Source: Lachnoanaerobaculum umeaense
Lineage (GTDB): Bacteria; Bacillota; Clostridia; Lachnospirales; Lachnospiraceae
Assembly (NCBI RefSeq): GCF_003589745.1
Contig: NZ_CP032364.1
Span: forward strand, 2,666,001 to 2,730,000
Direction of reading: 5' to 3'
Length of the DNA stretch: 64,000 nucleotides
The position numbers and the translations under genes were made by a program. Positions 15,849 through 25,890 of this stretch are shown one piece after another. The notes below the pieces were generated by a model. It did no database searches and had not been told where the DNA came from. It saw nothing but the letters and a program-made list of their open reading frames with translations. Position 1 is the stretch's first letter. Each line of letters begins with the position of its first letter.

Positions 15849-16858
15849 CCTGATTCTCCCTCCGTCTTATTTTCCTTTGCATCTTCTTCAAGCTCATTTA
15901 ACCAGCACTGTGAATAGTGAGTTTCACTAAAATTCTTTACCGGTGCCATTTCTCTTAAGCATATCTTCATGCAAGAGTCGCATCTGGAAGCAAATGGACA
16001 ACCCTTTGGAGGGTTGAGCATGTCTACAGGTGAACCCTCAATAGGAACAAGTCTTTCATACTCCGCTTCATACATCTTTGGAATACTCTTTAAAAGCCCC
16101 TTTGTATATTCATGCTTTGGATTATAAAAAATCTCATCTGTAAGACCGCTCTCTATAATCTTTCCTGCATACATAACCGCTATTCTGTCACAAATATTTG
16201 CAACCACACCAAGGTCATGTGTAATCATAATGATTGCCATACCAAGCTTATTTTTAAGTTCTATCATAAGCTCTATAATCTGTGCCTGAATTGTAACATC
16301 AAGTGCTGTTGTTGGCTCATCCGCTATCAAAAGCTTAGGCTCACAGGCAAGTGCCATAGCGATCATAACTCGCTGTCTCATACCACCTGAAAGCTCATGT
16401 GGATATTGCTTAAGTCTCTTATCAGGTTCATTTATTCCTACCAAAGTAAGAAGCTCTTTCGCTCTTTCTCTAGCCTCTTTTTTGTTCTTATCTGTATGTA
16501 GAAGTATAACTTCCATTATCTGGTTTCCGATAGTATATACCGGATTCAAACTGGTCATAGGGTCCTGAAAGATTATTGAAACTTCATTTCCACGGATTTT
16601 TCTCATCTCTTTTTCACTCATTTCATTGATGTGATATCCATTGAAATATAAATCTCCACCTATAATCTTTCCCGGATTTGCTATAAGCCCCATAAGTGAA
16701 TAGCTTGTAACACTTTTTCCGGATCCTGACTCTCCTACTACTCCCAATACTTCTCCCTCATTCACATAGAAGGAAACATCATCTAAGGCTTTCACCTCTC
16801 CTGCCGGAGTAAAGAAGGAAAGTCTCTCATGTTCTATATCTACAAGATGTTTACTCAT
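15833..16858 (-). CDS. oppD: Oligopeptide ABC transporter ATPase OppD
   Basis: This 341-aa partner ATPase has Walker A GESGSGKSVTSYS, Q-loop IIFQDPMTSLNP, signature LSGGMRQRVMIAMAL, Walker B LLIADEPTTALD and switch His MITHDLG. The C-terminal cysteine-rich block is GCPFASRCDSCMKIC. It is the second ATPase of the peptide importer and lies 12 bases after oppC. Confidence 0.93.
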   Translation of the reverse strand: MSKHLVDIEHERLSFFTPAGEVKALDDVSFYVNEGEVLGVVGESGSGKSVTSYSLMGLIANPGKIIGGDLYFNGYHINEMSEKEMRKIRGNEVSIIFQDPMTSLNPVYTIGNQIMEVILLHTDKNKKEARERAKELLTLVGINEPDKRLKQYPHELSGGMRQRVMIAMALACEPKLLIADEPTTALDVTIQAQIIELMIELKNKLGMAIIMITHDLGVVANICDRIAVMYAGKIIESGLTDEIFYNPKHEYTKGLLKSIPKMYEAEYERLVPIEGSPVDMLNPPKGCPFASRCDSCMKICLREMAPVKNFSETHYSQCWLNELEEDAKENKTEGESGCLKK

Positions 16859-16870
16859 AATTACCTTCCT

Positions 16871-17935
16871 TTAATTCTTTAGCTTAGGGTCAAATGCATC
16901 ACGGAGTCCGTCACCCAAAAGGTTAAGACTAAGTATTATCAAACTGATAAGTATTGCCGGTGCAAATAAAAGATGTGGATATGATTGCAATCCTGTAATG
17001 GCATCTGAAGCAAGTGAACCAAGAGATGGCATTGGAACAGCCACACCCAGTCCCAAAAATGACAAATAACTTTCTGTAAATATAGCAGAAGGTATTTGCA
17101 ATGTAGTTGTAACTATCAATGTACCGATAGTATTTGTAAGCAAGTGCTTTCTGATTATCTGTCCACTCTTTGCTCCAAGTGCTCTGGCAGCTGTAACATA
17201 CTCCTGCTCCTTTAACACAAGTATCTGTCCACGAACAATTCTTGCCATACCTACCCAGTACAAAAGCGCAAAAACTATAAATATACTTATCAGATTTATT
17301 CCAAGAATATTGATCCATCCAAATCCCGGTGCAGATGCCAAAAGCTTCATTGGTTTCTTGAGTGCAAATGTTAAAAGTATGATAAGTAGAATATCAGGAA
17401 CTGTGTATATAATATCTACAATTCTCATCATTATAAGATCCACCCATCCACCTGAGAATGCTGCAATAGAACCATAAATCGAACCGATAATAAGTACAAT
17501 AAAAGATGCCAAAAGTCCTACTATAAGTGAAATTCTAGCCCCCATCATTACTCTGATTGCATAATCTCTTCCAAGACTGTCTGTACCCAGTATATGTGGA
17601 AATATCTTCTCTCCTGCAGCTATTCTTGTCATCTCATTTGCTGAGTACTGCATAGGCATAAGTCTCTCACTACCTTGTAACTGTGTTGCATAATCATATG
17701 GATAAAAGATTGGTACAATAAATGCAAGTATCAATATAACAAAAAACACTGCCAAAGATACAAGTGCTACCTTATTTTTTAAAAGTCTTCGAAATCCGTC
17801 CTGCCAGAAGCTGACACTTTGACGCATCACTACCAAGCTTTCTTTTTCTTCTTTGCTGACAGGCAAAAAATCTTCAGGCGATAAATTTAAATGCCCTGAA
17901 ATAATATGTTTGCTCATTTTATATAGAGCTGTCAC
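16871..17935 (-). CDS. oppC: Oligopeptide ABC transporter permease OppC
   Basis: This 354-aa membrane protein has an N-terminal cytoplasmic extension, a first membrane segment near residues 55-75, and five further segments. The EAA loop that contacts the ATPases reads QEYVTAARALGAKSGQIIRKHLLTN (central part EYVTAARALGAKSG). It pairs with OppB to form the channel. The order oppB-oppC-oppD-oppF is the classical one. Confidence 0.92.
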   Translation of the reverse strand: MTALYKMSKHIISGHLNLSPEDFLPVSKEEKESLVVMRQSVSFWQDGFRRLLKNKVALVSLAVFFVILILAFIVPIFYPYDYATQLQGSERLMPMQYSANEMTRIAAGEKIFPHILGTDSLGRDYAIRVMMGARISLIVGLLASFIVLIIGSIYGSIAAFSGGWVDLIMMRIVDIIYTVPDILLIILLTFALKKPMKLLASAPGFGWINILGINLISIFIVFALLYWVGMARIVRGQILVLKEQEYVTAARALGAKSGQIIRKHLLTNTIGTLIVTTTLQIPSAIFTESYLSFLGLGVAVPMPSLGSLASDAITGLQSYPHLLFAPAILISLIILSLNLLGDGLRDAFDPKLKN

Positions 17936-17973
17936 AAAGATATATGTGACAACCTTCTCCTTTCTTATAGGCT

Positions 17974-18891
17974 TTACTTTAGTTTTATTCTTGGATCAAT
18001 GATTGTATATGCGATATCTACCAAAACATTCATCACTATAATAAGTGTTGCCAGGAATATGGTAGTTCCCATAATAACTGTGTAGTCCTGATTTATAACC
18101 GAACTTACAAACTCGCCTCCGAGTCCCGGAATAGTGAATATCTTTTCTACAACAAAGCTACCTACAAGAGTATATGCTACAAGAGGTCCCATATATGTAA
18201 TAATCGGCAGTATGGCATTTCTAAGTGCATGTTTAAACAAAATAACATTCTCTGAAAGTCCTTTTGCCCTTGCTGTTCTCATATAATCCTGTCCAAGTAC
18301 ATCCAACATTGAAGACCTCATCTGTCTTGCAATATAAGCTGTAGGGTAAAATGAAAGTGCCAATACAGGCATTATATAATTTAATGGTGATGTTAGACCA
18401 TATGTTGGTAGAAGCTCAAGCTTAACGCCTAATGTATACATAAGAATAGTACATACTACGAAACTTGGTACCGCTATTCCCAAAGTCGCAAACATAATAA
18501 TCAGTCTGTCAAGGACTTTTCCCCTATTAAGTGCGGCAATAGAACCTAGTGGAACTCCAAACATTAGTGCGAGGATTATTGATATTCCTCCCACTCTTGC
18601 AGACACCGGAAATTTACTGGATATTATCTGAGCTACATCTCTTCCTCTCTGCTTTATACTTATTCCAAAATCTCCCCTTAAGGCATTTTTAAAATAATTA
18701 ACATACTGCACTGTAATAGGTTTATCCAAACCATATTTTACTTCCAATGCTTTTTGAGCTGCTTTTGAAATCGACTTATCCGCAGCAAACGGGCCTCCGG
18801 GAACCTGCTGCATAAGGAAAAACGTCAAGGTTGATACAATAAATATAGTTGCCAGTCCAAATATCAACCTTTTGATAGTATACTTTAACAC
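17974..18891 (-). CDS. oppB: Oligopeptide ABC transporter permease OppB
   Basis: This 305-aa permease has six predicted membrane segments, the first at residues 8-28. The characteristic N-terminal periplasmic block ends YGLDKPITVQYVNYFKNALRGDFGIS, and the EAA loop reads DYMRTARAKGLSENVILFKH (residues near 205-225). It is the first gene of the operon and sits behind a leader of about 150 nt that begins with a strong hairpin. Confidence 0.92.
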   Translation of the reverse strand: MLKYTIKRLIFGLATIFIVSTLTFFLMQQVPGGPFAADKSISKAAQKALEVKYGLDKPITVQYVNYFKNALRGDFGISIKQRGRDVAQIISSKFPVSARVGGISIILALMFGVPLGSIAALNRGKVLDRLIIMFATLGIAVPSFVVCTILMYTLGVKLELLPTYGLTSPLNYIMPVLALSFYPTAYIARQMRSSMLDVLGQDYMRTARAKGLSENVILFKHALRNAILPIITYMGPLVAYTLVGSFVVEKIFTIPGLGGEFVSSVINQDYTVIMGTTIFLATLIIVMNVLVDIAYTIIDPRIKLK

Positions 18892-19005
18892 AATATCCTC
18901 TCCTTTACTTTTGTTCTTTACTACTCTGAGTCATTAAAGTATCTTGCCTATATCTTATGCTTTTAGAATATTTCAACATAGAAATAAAAGCTTATACAAC
19001 AAAAT

Positions 19006-19039
19006 AGTAGGCAAGCACCTTCGGTAAATACTGCCTACT
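19006..19039 (-). promoter_or_regulatory. Hairpin at the 5' end of the opp leader
   Basis: AGTAGGCA (19039-19032) pairs with TGCCTACT (19013-19006) on the minus strand, with a small inner hairpin, and is followed by ATTTTG. It begins about three bases after the predicted transcription start, so it could stabilise the mRNA or act as an early attenuator. I see no known riboswitch or T-box motif. Confidence 0.5.
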
Positions 19040-19048
19040 TCTTCCGCA

Positions 19049-19077
19049 ATTATACAATATTTAATATTTTTTTTCAA
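19049..19077 (-). promoter_or_regulatory. opp operon promoter
   Basis: On the minus strand the -35 is TTGAAA (19077-19072), the spacer is 17 nt, and the -10 is TATAAT (19054-19049). Confidence 0.75.
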
Positions 19078-19324
19078 GTCTATGTTCGTATAGTATGTAC
19101 TTCTGTTCGTTATCATAATACACATCTATGTATAAATATACCAAGATTATTAACTTGCAAAATTTTTATGAAATTTATTCAATCTTTCTCTTTACTTTTT
19201 TCAAAAAAGGTTTATCATTATTTTCATCAAATGTGTTTCTTCCTATTAAATGTAGTGGGAAGCATATTTACAGTGGTTTGCCTTACGTGGTATATCACAT
19301 AATACATTTTACTAAGGAGGTTTT
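19078..19324. other. Upstream region of the V-ATPase operon
   Basis: AT-rich DNA between the divergent opp and V-ATPase promoters. The best plus-strand promoter candidate is TTGCCT (19278) with a 16-nt spacer and TAATAC (19300). A 69-codon frame at 19128-19337 is not credible as a gene because it has no ribosome-binding site and low-complexity composition. Confidence 0.45.
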
Positions 19325-19636
19325 ATGGATGATATAATAAGTAGACTTTCAGAAATCGAAGACTCGTCTCAAAGCTATATTGATGATGCGACTCTAAGAA
19401 AAAAAGAAATCGCTGCTGAAATAAACGCTAGAAAAGAGCTTTGGAAGCAAGACCTTGATGCAAAAACAAAGGCTCGAATTGCCGAATTGCAGGAATCTAT
19501 GAATATCTCAAAAGAGAAGAAGATATTAGAACTCAAACAGCAATCAGAAACAGCTTTTAAGAATCTGCAAGACATGTATGACACTAACCATGATAAATAT
19601 GTGGATATGCTGTTTTCAAATATGATCAAGGAGTAG
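19325..19636 (+). CDS. V-type ATPase peripheral stalk subunit (G/H-like)
   Basis: This 103-aa protein is almost entirely charged alpha-helix with heptad-like spacing (for example ELWKQDLDAKTKARIAELQE). This fits the G/H-type subunit that pairs with subunit E to form the peripheral stalk of prokaryotic V-type ATPases. It starts after AAGGAGG and is the first gene of the ATPase operon, two bases before the subunit C gene. Sequence identity in this family is low, so the call relies mainly on position, size and coiled-coil character. Confidence 0.75.
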   Translation: MDDIISRLSEIEDSSQSYIDDATLRKKEIAAEINARKELWKQDLDAKTKARIAELQESMNISKEKKILELKQQSETAFKNLQDMYDTNHDKYVDMLFSNMIKE

Positions 19637-19638
19637 CT

Positions 19639-20706
19639 ATGGGAAATTTATTTCAGTGCTCTTCCCTTACTACAAAAGTTCGTTCGATGTCAAGCGATCT
19701 AATAGACATTGACGGGTTCAAATCTTTATGTGAATGTGAAAGTATCAGTGATGCAATAAATGAATTGATGCATTATAAATATTACAGTGATGCATTCAAG
19801 AATACAGATATCAGCACATTACATCGTGAAGATATCGAACAAATATTACTACTAAGTAGTCTGGAGGAGTTTTCAAGACTCTATAAATTCAACTCCGGCA
19901 CTCCCAGAAAATATCTAAATTTAGTATCTATGTACAATACAATGTATGTATTAAAGCGTATGCTCAGAGACATTCTTAGTCATAGACCAACATCTTTGGA
20001 TTTGAAACCATACACAGGGCATTTAGGTGCTAATATGCATTTAAATATTGATGATTTACTGTCTGCAAAGGATGTATCACAGTTTATTGAATCTTTAAAA
20101 AATACCGAATATTATAATTGTTTAAATGAAGTATTTTCTAAAGGTGCTAATAATATATTTGAATACGCACTTGCACTCGACTCATATTACTTTGATATTT
20201 GCTTCAGATTTGCAAACAAAGAATTAAAGGGGGAAGAAAGCAAGGAGATCTTATCAATCCTTGGAACAAGATGTGATTTCCTAAATATGCAATGGATATA
20301 TAGAACTAAGAAATACTACAAAGTTAAAGATACCGAAGTATACTCTACACTTATCCCACACTATTACAAACTAGATATAGATGAGATAAAGCAGATGGTG
20401 GAAGCTGACAGTCTTGAGGAATTTGAAGCACTGTTTGATGCCACATATTATGGTAAACTCTCTTCAAAGCTTTTTAAAACCAAGCCCGGTATAGAGGAAC
20501 TTTATGTAGCTGCTCTTGAATATCTGTACAATAAAAATAAAAAGAAAAACCCATATTCATTGGCAACACTTAGCTACTATTTATTTTTTAGAGAGTTGGA
20601 GATAAGCAGAGTCATAGAAATAATAGAATCTATCAGGTATTCACTACCTGCAGATGATATTATAACTAAGATTTTAAAACTTAAAACAAGGAGGTCTTTC
20701 GCATGA
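19639..20706 (+). CDS. atpC: V-type ATPase subunit C (V0 d-like)
   Basis: This 355-aa soluble, mostly helical protein is of the AC39/subunit C family. It caps the membrane rotor and connects it to the central stalk (subunits D and F). Its size, helical content and position between the stalk subunit and subunit I match clostridial operons. Its stop overlaps the next start by 4 bases. Confidence 0.85.
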   Translation: MGNLFQCSSLTTKVRSMSSDLIDIDGFKSLCECESISDAINELMHYKYYSDAFKNTDISTLHREDIEQILLLSSLEEFSRLYKFNSGTPRKYLNLVSMYNTMYVLKRMLRDILSHRPTSLDLKPYTGHLGANMHLNIDDLLSAKDVSQFIESLKNTEYYNCLNEVFSKGANNIFEYALALDSYYFDICFRFANKELKGEESKEILSILGTRCDFLNMQWIYRTKKYYKVKDTEVYSTLIPHYYKLDIDEIKQMVEADSLEEFEALFDATYYGKLSSKLFKTKPGIEELYVAALEYLYNKNKKKNPYSLATLSYYLFFRELEISRVIEIIESIRYSLPADDIITKILKLKTRRSFA

Positions 20707-22628
20707 TTGAAAGAATGGAATTCTTGAATATCACAGGCCCGAAAGACGATATTGACAGGATCATTGAGACATATATCAGTAAGTACGATTTTCAGTTAGA
20801 AAATGCACTGTCCGAACTGAAAAATGTCAAGGAATTGCATGCATTTACTGACAGCAATCCTTATAAAGACATTTTATCCAGATCAGAAGAGCTGAAAGAA
20901 TACTTTAAGGATAAAAAAATACAAACAGATCGTCACATGAGTATCGAAGAGGCCGACAAAATAACTCGTACACTTTCAGACAAGGTTTATGATTTTTCAC
21001 AGAAAAAGAGTGAGCTGGAAGCAAAACTTGCAGAGTACGAAGAGAAACTAAAGAATGTTCACTATTTTATAGGGCTGGATTATGACACTGAGAAAATCCT
21101 TCATTTTAAATATGTAAACTTCAGATTCGGTTCTATGCCGAAGGAATACTATGAAAAGTTCATGTCATTTGTATATGATGACATTGATACTATTTTCTAT
21201 AAGGCAAGAGAAATAGATGATAAAGTATGGGGTGTTTACTTTGTACCCGATTCTATAGCTGAACAAATAGATGCCATATACTCTTCTATGCATTTCGAGA
21301 GATTTTTCTTGCCAGATGAATATCATGGTACTCCGGAGGTTGCCAGCACAAAGCTTGAAGAAAAAATCAAAGAATTGAAGGACAGTATACTTGCTGTTGA
21401 CAATAAGATAATAAAAACTCTTGAAGACAGCCATGAGGATTTCCTTTTAGCAAACAAAGTACTTTATAGATTCAACAAAGTATTTGAAGTCAGAAAGTAT
21501 GCAGCTGCTACCAGAGACAATAGAAAAGATAAAAAGGTATTCTTTATTATCTGTGGATGGTTGACAGAAAAAGATGCTGATAGACTGGCAAAAGAACTTG
21601 AAAACGAACCAAGTACATTTTGTATTGTTGAGAGAGATTTATCTAAAGTCCTCAGCACTCCACCTGTAAAGCTTCACAACAATTTCATCTTCAAACCATT
21701 CGAGATGTTTGTTGAAATGTACGGCTTACCTAATTATAAAGAATTTGATCCTACCATACTTATAGCTTTGACCTATTCCATTATATTCGGCTTTATGTTC
21801 GGAGATGTTGGGCAGGGACTTGTGCTTATGATACTTGGTGGCATCATAGCCTATAAAAAGAAATCGAGACTTGCTGCAATTATTGCCCGATGCGGTTTTT
21901 TCTCTACAATATTCGGATTCTTATTCGGTTCGATATTTGGATTTGAAGATATAATAAACCCTATTTGGCTAAGACCTGCAAAGGCTATGACTGCACTTCC
22001 GGTTATAGGAAATTTAAATACAGTCTTTGTTGTAACTATTACTCTTGGTATGTTTATCATAATATTTATGATGATATTAAGTATTTTAACAAAACTCAAG
22101 TTTAAAAAACCGGGAGAGGCATTATTTGATACAAATGGTGTAGCCGGACTGGTATTCTATACCTCAGCACTTATTACTATTATATTGTTTATGACCGGCA
22201 ACCCCCTGCCTGCATCCATAGTACTACTTATCATGTTTGTACTTCCTCTAATTTTAATTTTCTTCAAAGAGCCTTTATCAGCTATGTTAGAAAAGAAGAA
22301 AGTACATCTTGAGGGTGGTACCGGAATGTTCATTCTACAAGGATTCTTTGAGCTTTTTGAAGTGCTTTTAAGCTACTTCTCAAACTCTCTTTCCTTTGTC
22401 AGAGTGGGGGCCTTTGCAGTCAGCCATGCGGCCATGATGGAGGTAGTACTTATGCTTTCAGGTGCCGAAAGCGGTAATATCAACTGGATTGCAGTAGTGC
22501 TTGGAAACATCTTTGTAATGGGTATGGAAGGTCTGATCGTAGGTATACAGGTATTGCGTCTGGAATACTATGAGTTATTCTCAAGATTCTATACCGGAGA
22601 TGGCAGAGCATTTAAGCCTTACTCATAG
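20703..22628 (+). CDS. atpI: V-type ATPase subunit I (membrane a-subunit)
   Basis: This 641-aa protein has a cytoplasmic N-terminal half (residues 1-330) containing coiled-coil stalk-binding segments. The C-terminal membrane domain has about seven to eight helices, starting at SIIFGFMFGDVGQGL. The conserved Arg-containing helix expected to face the rotor is seen in SLSFVRVGAFAVSHAAMMEV near residue 575. It forms the ion half-channels at the rotor interface. Confidence 0.92.
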   Translation: MIERMEFLNITGPKDDIDRIIETYISKYDFQLENALSELKNVKELHAFTDSNPYKDILSRSEELKEYFKDKKIQTDRHMSIEEADKITRTLSDKVYDFSQKKSELEAKLAEYEEKLKNVHYFIGLDYDTEKILHFKYVNFRFGSMPKEYYEKFMSFVYDDIDTIFYKAREIDDKVWGVYFVPDSIAEQIDAIYSSMHFERFFLPDEYHGTPEVASTKLEEKIKELKDSILAVDNKIIKTLEDSHEDFLLANKVLYRFNKVFEVRKYAAATRDNRKDKKVFFIICGWLTEKDADRLAKELENEPSTFCIVERDLSKVLSTPPVKLHNNFIFKPFEMFVEMYGLPNYKEFDPTILIALTYSIIFGFMFGDVGQGLVLMILGGIIAYKKKSRLAAIIARCGFFSTIFGFLFGSIFGFEDIINPIWLRPAKAMTALPVIGNLNTVFVVTITLGMFIIIFMMILSILTKLKFKKPGEALFDTNGVAGLVFYTSALITIILFMTGNPLPASIVLLIMFVLPLILIFFKEPLSAMLEKKKVHLEGGTGMFILQGFFELFEVLLSYFSNSLSFVRVGAFAVSHAAMMEVVLMLSGAESGNINWIAVVLGNIFVMGMEGLIVGIQVLRLEYYELFSRFYTGDGRAFKPYS

Positions 22629-22698
22629 TGAGCAAATCAATTTATCAACCGGTATGACTTTATCATACAAATTTATATAGTTTAGTTAGGAGAAAAAA

Positions 22699-23124
22699 AT
22701 GAATACATTAGTAAAAATAACATTGTCAGTAGCTCTTATTTTAAGCATTGCCGTTCCTTTCATAGCATTTATGATAGGTGAGAAAACAAAGGGTAGATAT
22801 AAGAAAGCCCTTGCCGGAAATGTAGTTATGTTCTTCGGTGTTATGATAGTTGCAACTGTATTGTTCTTATCAGGCAATGCTTATGCCGCATCTGAGACAG
22901 CTGCTTCATCTGCTACAGGATTTGGATATCTAGCTGCTGCTCTTTCAGTAGGTCTTGCCTGTGTAGGTGGTGGTATAGCCGTATCTGCTGCAGCTTCTGC
23001 CGCACTTGGTGCTATCAGTGAGGACGGCTCAATACTTGGTAAGTCACTTATTTTCGTAGGTCTTGCAGAGGGTGTTTGTCTTTATGGACTCGTCGTTGCT
23101 TTCATGATCCTTGGTCGTTTATAA
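22699..23124 (+). CDS. atpK: V-type ATPase subunit K (proteolipid)
   Basis: This 141-aa rotor subunit has an N-terminal hairpin at residues 5-27 and 40-62. The second of these looks like a signal peptide ending GNAYA-AS. A classical Gly/Ala-rich proteolipid hairpin follows at 74-102 and 115-139. The only carboxylate in the last helices is Glu124 (GLAEGVCLYG), the expected ion-binding residue. No Gln in the Gly-rich helix matches the usual Na+ ligand pattern, so H+ or Na+ specificity is undecided. It is separated from atpI by 70 bases with its own ribosome-binding site, as expected for a high-copy subunit. Confidence 0.88.
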   Translation: MNTLVKITLSVALILSIAVPFIAFMIGEKTKGRYKKALAGNVVMFFGVMIVATVLFLSGNAYAASETAASSATGFGYLAAALSVGLACVGGGIAVSAAASAALGAISEDGSILGKSLIFVGLAEGVCLYGLVVAFMILGRL

Positions 23125-23134
23125 AGGCAATTCT

Positions 23135-23443
23135 ATGAAAATGTATCTTATAAGTGATAATGTGGATACTCTTACAGGCATGAGACTTGCAGGAGTAGAG
23201 GGAGTGGTGGTTCATGAAAAAAATGAGCTTACCGATGCCCTAAATTTCGTTATAAACAGTAAAGATATAGGTATAGTACTTCTTACTGAAAAGTTTTCAA
23301 AAGACTATCCTGATCTTGTAAACAAATATAAGATGGAATCACATATACCACTCTTTATTGATATACCGGACAGACATGGTACCGGCAGATCTGAAAACTT
23401 TATTACAGATTATGTTAATGAAGCTATTGGATTAAAACTATAA
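23135..23443 (+). CDS. atpF: V-type ATPase subunit F
   Basis: I start this 102-aa protein at ATG 23135 (MKMYLISDNVDTLTGMRLAG) instead of TTG 23111, because the family begins with this beta-strand and the upstream part overlaps atpK. The Rossmann-like fold, with the central strand IGIVLLTEKF, is typical of subunit F, which joins subunit D in the central shaft. Confidence 0.85.
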   Translation: MKMYLISDNVDTLTGMRLAGVEGVVVHEKNELTDALNFVINSKDIGIVLLTEKFSKDYPDLVNKYKMESHIPLFIDIPDRHGTGRSENFITDYVNEAIGLKL

Positions 23444-23478
23444 TTTCTTGTAAGAGATTGGTCTTACATTTGTACTTT

Positions 23479-23500
23479 CAGTTTGGCATTTGCCAAACTG
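23479..23500 (+). promoter_or_regulatory. Intercistronic hairpin between atpF and atpE
   Basis: CAGTTTGGC (23479-23487) pairs perfectly with GCCAAACTG (23492-23500) around the loop ATTT. There is no T-tract, so it is more likely an mRNA processing or stability element than a terminator. Confidence 0.5.
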
Positions 23501-23531
23501 ATATATTAAGATTAAAAAGGTAGGTATTATC

Positions 23532-24113
23532 TTGACAATAGAAGAAAAACTACAGCATTTTAGAGAAGCTTGCGTGGCAGAGGCCATGGCTGCAGCTGAA
23601 AAAATAATTTCAGATTATAAAACTGCTTTAGAGAAGGACCTTTTGGACTACCAAAACAGTGAGACAAAGCTTGCTGACATGGAGGTAAAAACAGAAGCTA
23701 CAAGAATTGATAAAGAGACTAATAAGCAGCTCGCTCTTGAACAGATAAAACTACGAATGGAGCTTAGTAAGAAAGCTGACGAATTAAAGGAAAAAATATT
23801 TACTCAGCTTGAAGAAAAATTAGCCAATTATCAGTCCAGTCCTGAATATGAGGCATTACTTGATTCGCAGATAGAAAGAGCATTGAAATTTGCAGGCAAT
23901 GATGAAGTAAAAATATACATAGATCCAAATGATGAGAATTTAGCACATAGTCTTTCTGCTAAACATGATATTGATATAGCTATCAGCAAATATCCTTTTC
24001 ATGGAGGTATGAGAGCTGTCATTCCTGCCAAAAATATACTGATTGATAATTCTTTTGAGAAAAAAATAGCAGAAGCAAAAGAAAAGTTTGATGTAGAGAT
24101 GGAGGTACTATAA
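23532..24113 (+). CDS. atpE: V-type ATPase subunit E
   Basis: This 193-aa peripheral stalk subunit has a long N-terminal coiled coil (residues 1-100, rich in Glu, Lys and Ala) and a C-terminal globular alpha/beta domain that contacts the catalytic head. The frame starts with TTG behind AAAGGTAGG; I accept this start because the helical N-terminus MTIEEKLQHFREACVAEAMA matches the family. Its stop shares a base with the atpA start. Confidence 0.85.
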   Translation: MTIEEKLQHFREACVAEAMAAAEKIISDYKTALEKDLLDYQNSETKLADMEVKTEATRIDKETNKQLALEQIKLRMELSKKADELKEKIFTQLEEKLANYQSSPEYEALLDSQIERALKFAGNDEVKIYIDPNDENLAHSLSAKHDIDIAISKYPFHGGMRAVIPAKNILIDNSFEKKIAEAKEKFDVEMEVL

Positions 24114-25879
24114 TGGCAACTACAGGTATTATATTTGCAATAAATGGACCGATCGTGAAAACATCAAATGATTCCGGTTTTGAAATGCATGAAATGGTAT
24201 ATGTAGGAAAAGAAAACCTTGTCGGTGAGGTAATAGGTCTTACATCAGACGCAACAATAATTGAGGTTTATGAAGAAACCGGTGGTATAAAACCCGGAGA
24301 AATTGTTACCGGTACAGGCTCTCCTGTTTCTGTAACTCTTGCACCCGGTATACTAAATAATATCTTTGACGGTATAGAAAGACCTCTAAGCGAGATAGCA
24401 AAGGTTGACGACACTTATATATCCAGAGGTGTAAGTGTAGATTCACTTGATACAAAAAAACTTTGGAAAACTCATATTACAGTAAAACCCGGACAGGCTA
24501 TAGATGGTGGTACTATTATTGCTGAAGTTCCTGAGACTCCTGCAATAATGCATAGAGTAATGCTCTCTCCACACCTTAAAGGTTATGTCTTGGATGTAGT
24601 AGATGATGGTGAATATACTATCAATGATAAGCTACTAACATTGCAACTTACAGATGGCAGTGAGATTCCTGTCAGTATGACGCAGCATTGGCCTATTCGT
24701 GTTCCGAGACCTACAAAGAAAAGATTTCCGGCAAGCGTTCCGCTTATCACAGGTCAGAGAATTCTTGATACTCTCTTTCCTCTTGCAAAGGGTGGTACTG
24801 CTGCAATTCCGGGAGGTTTTGGTACAGGTAAGACTATGAGCCAGCACCAGATTGCAAAATGGTCTGATGCAAATATTATTATTTATATAGGTTGTGGTGA
24901 GCGTGGTAATGAGATGACTCAGGTACTTGAGGAATTCTCAGAACTTATCGACCCTAAGACCGGCAATCCTTTGATGGACAGAACAACTCTTATTGCAAAT
25001 ACTTCAAATATGCCGGTGGCAGCCAGAGAGGCTTCTCTTTATTCAGGACTGACACTTGCAGAGTATTATCGTGATATGGGTTACGATGTTGCGATCATGG
25101 CAGATTCTACTTCCAGATGGGCAGAGGCACTTCGTGAGATATCAGGACGACTTGAAGAAATGCCTGCCGAGGAAGGTTTCCCGGCATATCTAGCTTCCAG
25201 ACTTTCCGCATTCTATGAGAGAGCCGGTATGATGCAAAATCTAAATGGCAGTGAAGGTTCAGTTTCTATTATCGGTGCGGTTTCTCCACAGGGTGGTGAT
25301 TTCTCAGAACCTGTAACACAAAATACCAAGAGATTTGTACGCTGCTTCTGGGGACTTGATAAGAGACTTGCATATGCAAGACATTTCCCGGCTATACAGT
25401 GGCTTGACAGCTATTCAGAGTATTTAACTGATCTCGCTCCTTGGTATGCAGAACATGTAAATAAGAACTTTGTAGAATACAGAAATAGACTTGTATATAT
25501 ACTAAATCAGGAAGCATCATTGATGGAAATAGTGAAACTTATAGGTGCAGATGTTTTACCTGATGATCAAAAGCTTGTACTTGATATAGCTAAGGTTATA
25601 AGAGTAGGTTTCCTACAGCAAAATGCATTCCATAAGGATGATACTTGCGTTCCACTTATAAAGCAGTACAAGATGATGGATGTTATACTCTACCTCTATC
25701 AGAAGTCAAAAGCTCTTGTACATCAGGGAATGCCTATGAGTGTTTTGCATCAGGACAGTATTTGGGACAGAGTCTCTTCTATAAAGTATGATGTTCCTAA
25801 TGATAAGCTTGAGATGTTGGATGATTACAAAAAAGACATTGACACATTCTACGAAAAGGTACTTGAAAAGAATGCATAG
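24113..25879 (+). CDS. atpA: V-type ATPase catalytic subunit A
   Basis: This 588-aa catalytic subunit has the P-loop [11 protein letters not shown] near residues 235-245, the catalytic-Glu region GCGERGNEM, the arginine-rich segment [15 protein letters not shown], and the non-homologous insertion (about residues 110-190) that distinguishes A from F-type beta subunits. It hydrolyses or makes ATP in the V1 head together with subunit B. Confidence 0.96.
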   Translation: MATTGIIFAINGPIVKTSNDSGFEMHEMVYVGKENLVGEVIGLTSDATIIEVYEETGGIKPGEIVTGTGSPVSVTLAPGILNNIFDGIERPLSEIAKVDDTYISRGVSVDSLDTKKLWKTHITVKPGQAIDGGTIIAEVPETPAIMHRVMLSPHLKGYVLDVVDDGEYTINDKLLTLQLTDGSEIPVSMTQHWPIRVPRPTKKRFPASVPLITGQRILDTLFPLAKGGTAAIPGGFGTGKTMSQHQIAKWSDANIIIYIGCGERGNEMTQVLEEFSELIDPKTGNPLMDRTTLIANTSNMPVAAREASLYSGLTLAEYYRDMGYDVAIMADSTSRWAEALREISGRLEEMPAEEGFPAYLASRLSAFYERAGMMQNLNGSEGSVSIIGAVSPQGGDFSEPVTQNTKRFVRCFWGLDKRLAYARHFPAIQWLDSYSEYLTDLAPWYAEHVNKNFVEYRNRLVYILNQEASLMEIVKLIGADVLPDDQKLVLDIAKVIRVGFLQQNAFHKDDTCVPLIKQYKMMDVILYLYQKSKALVHQGMPMSVLHQDSIWDRVSSIKYDVPNDKLEMLDDYKKDIDTFYEKVLEKNA

Positions 25880-25890
25880 GAGGTAAAAAC

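Noticed and set aside
19128..19337. 69-codon plus-strand frame upstream of the V-ATPase operon
   Set aside because: It has no ribosome-binding site and low-complexity sequence, and it overlaps the first ATPase gene and its promoter candidate.
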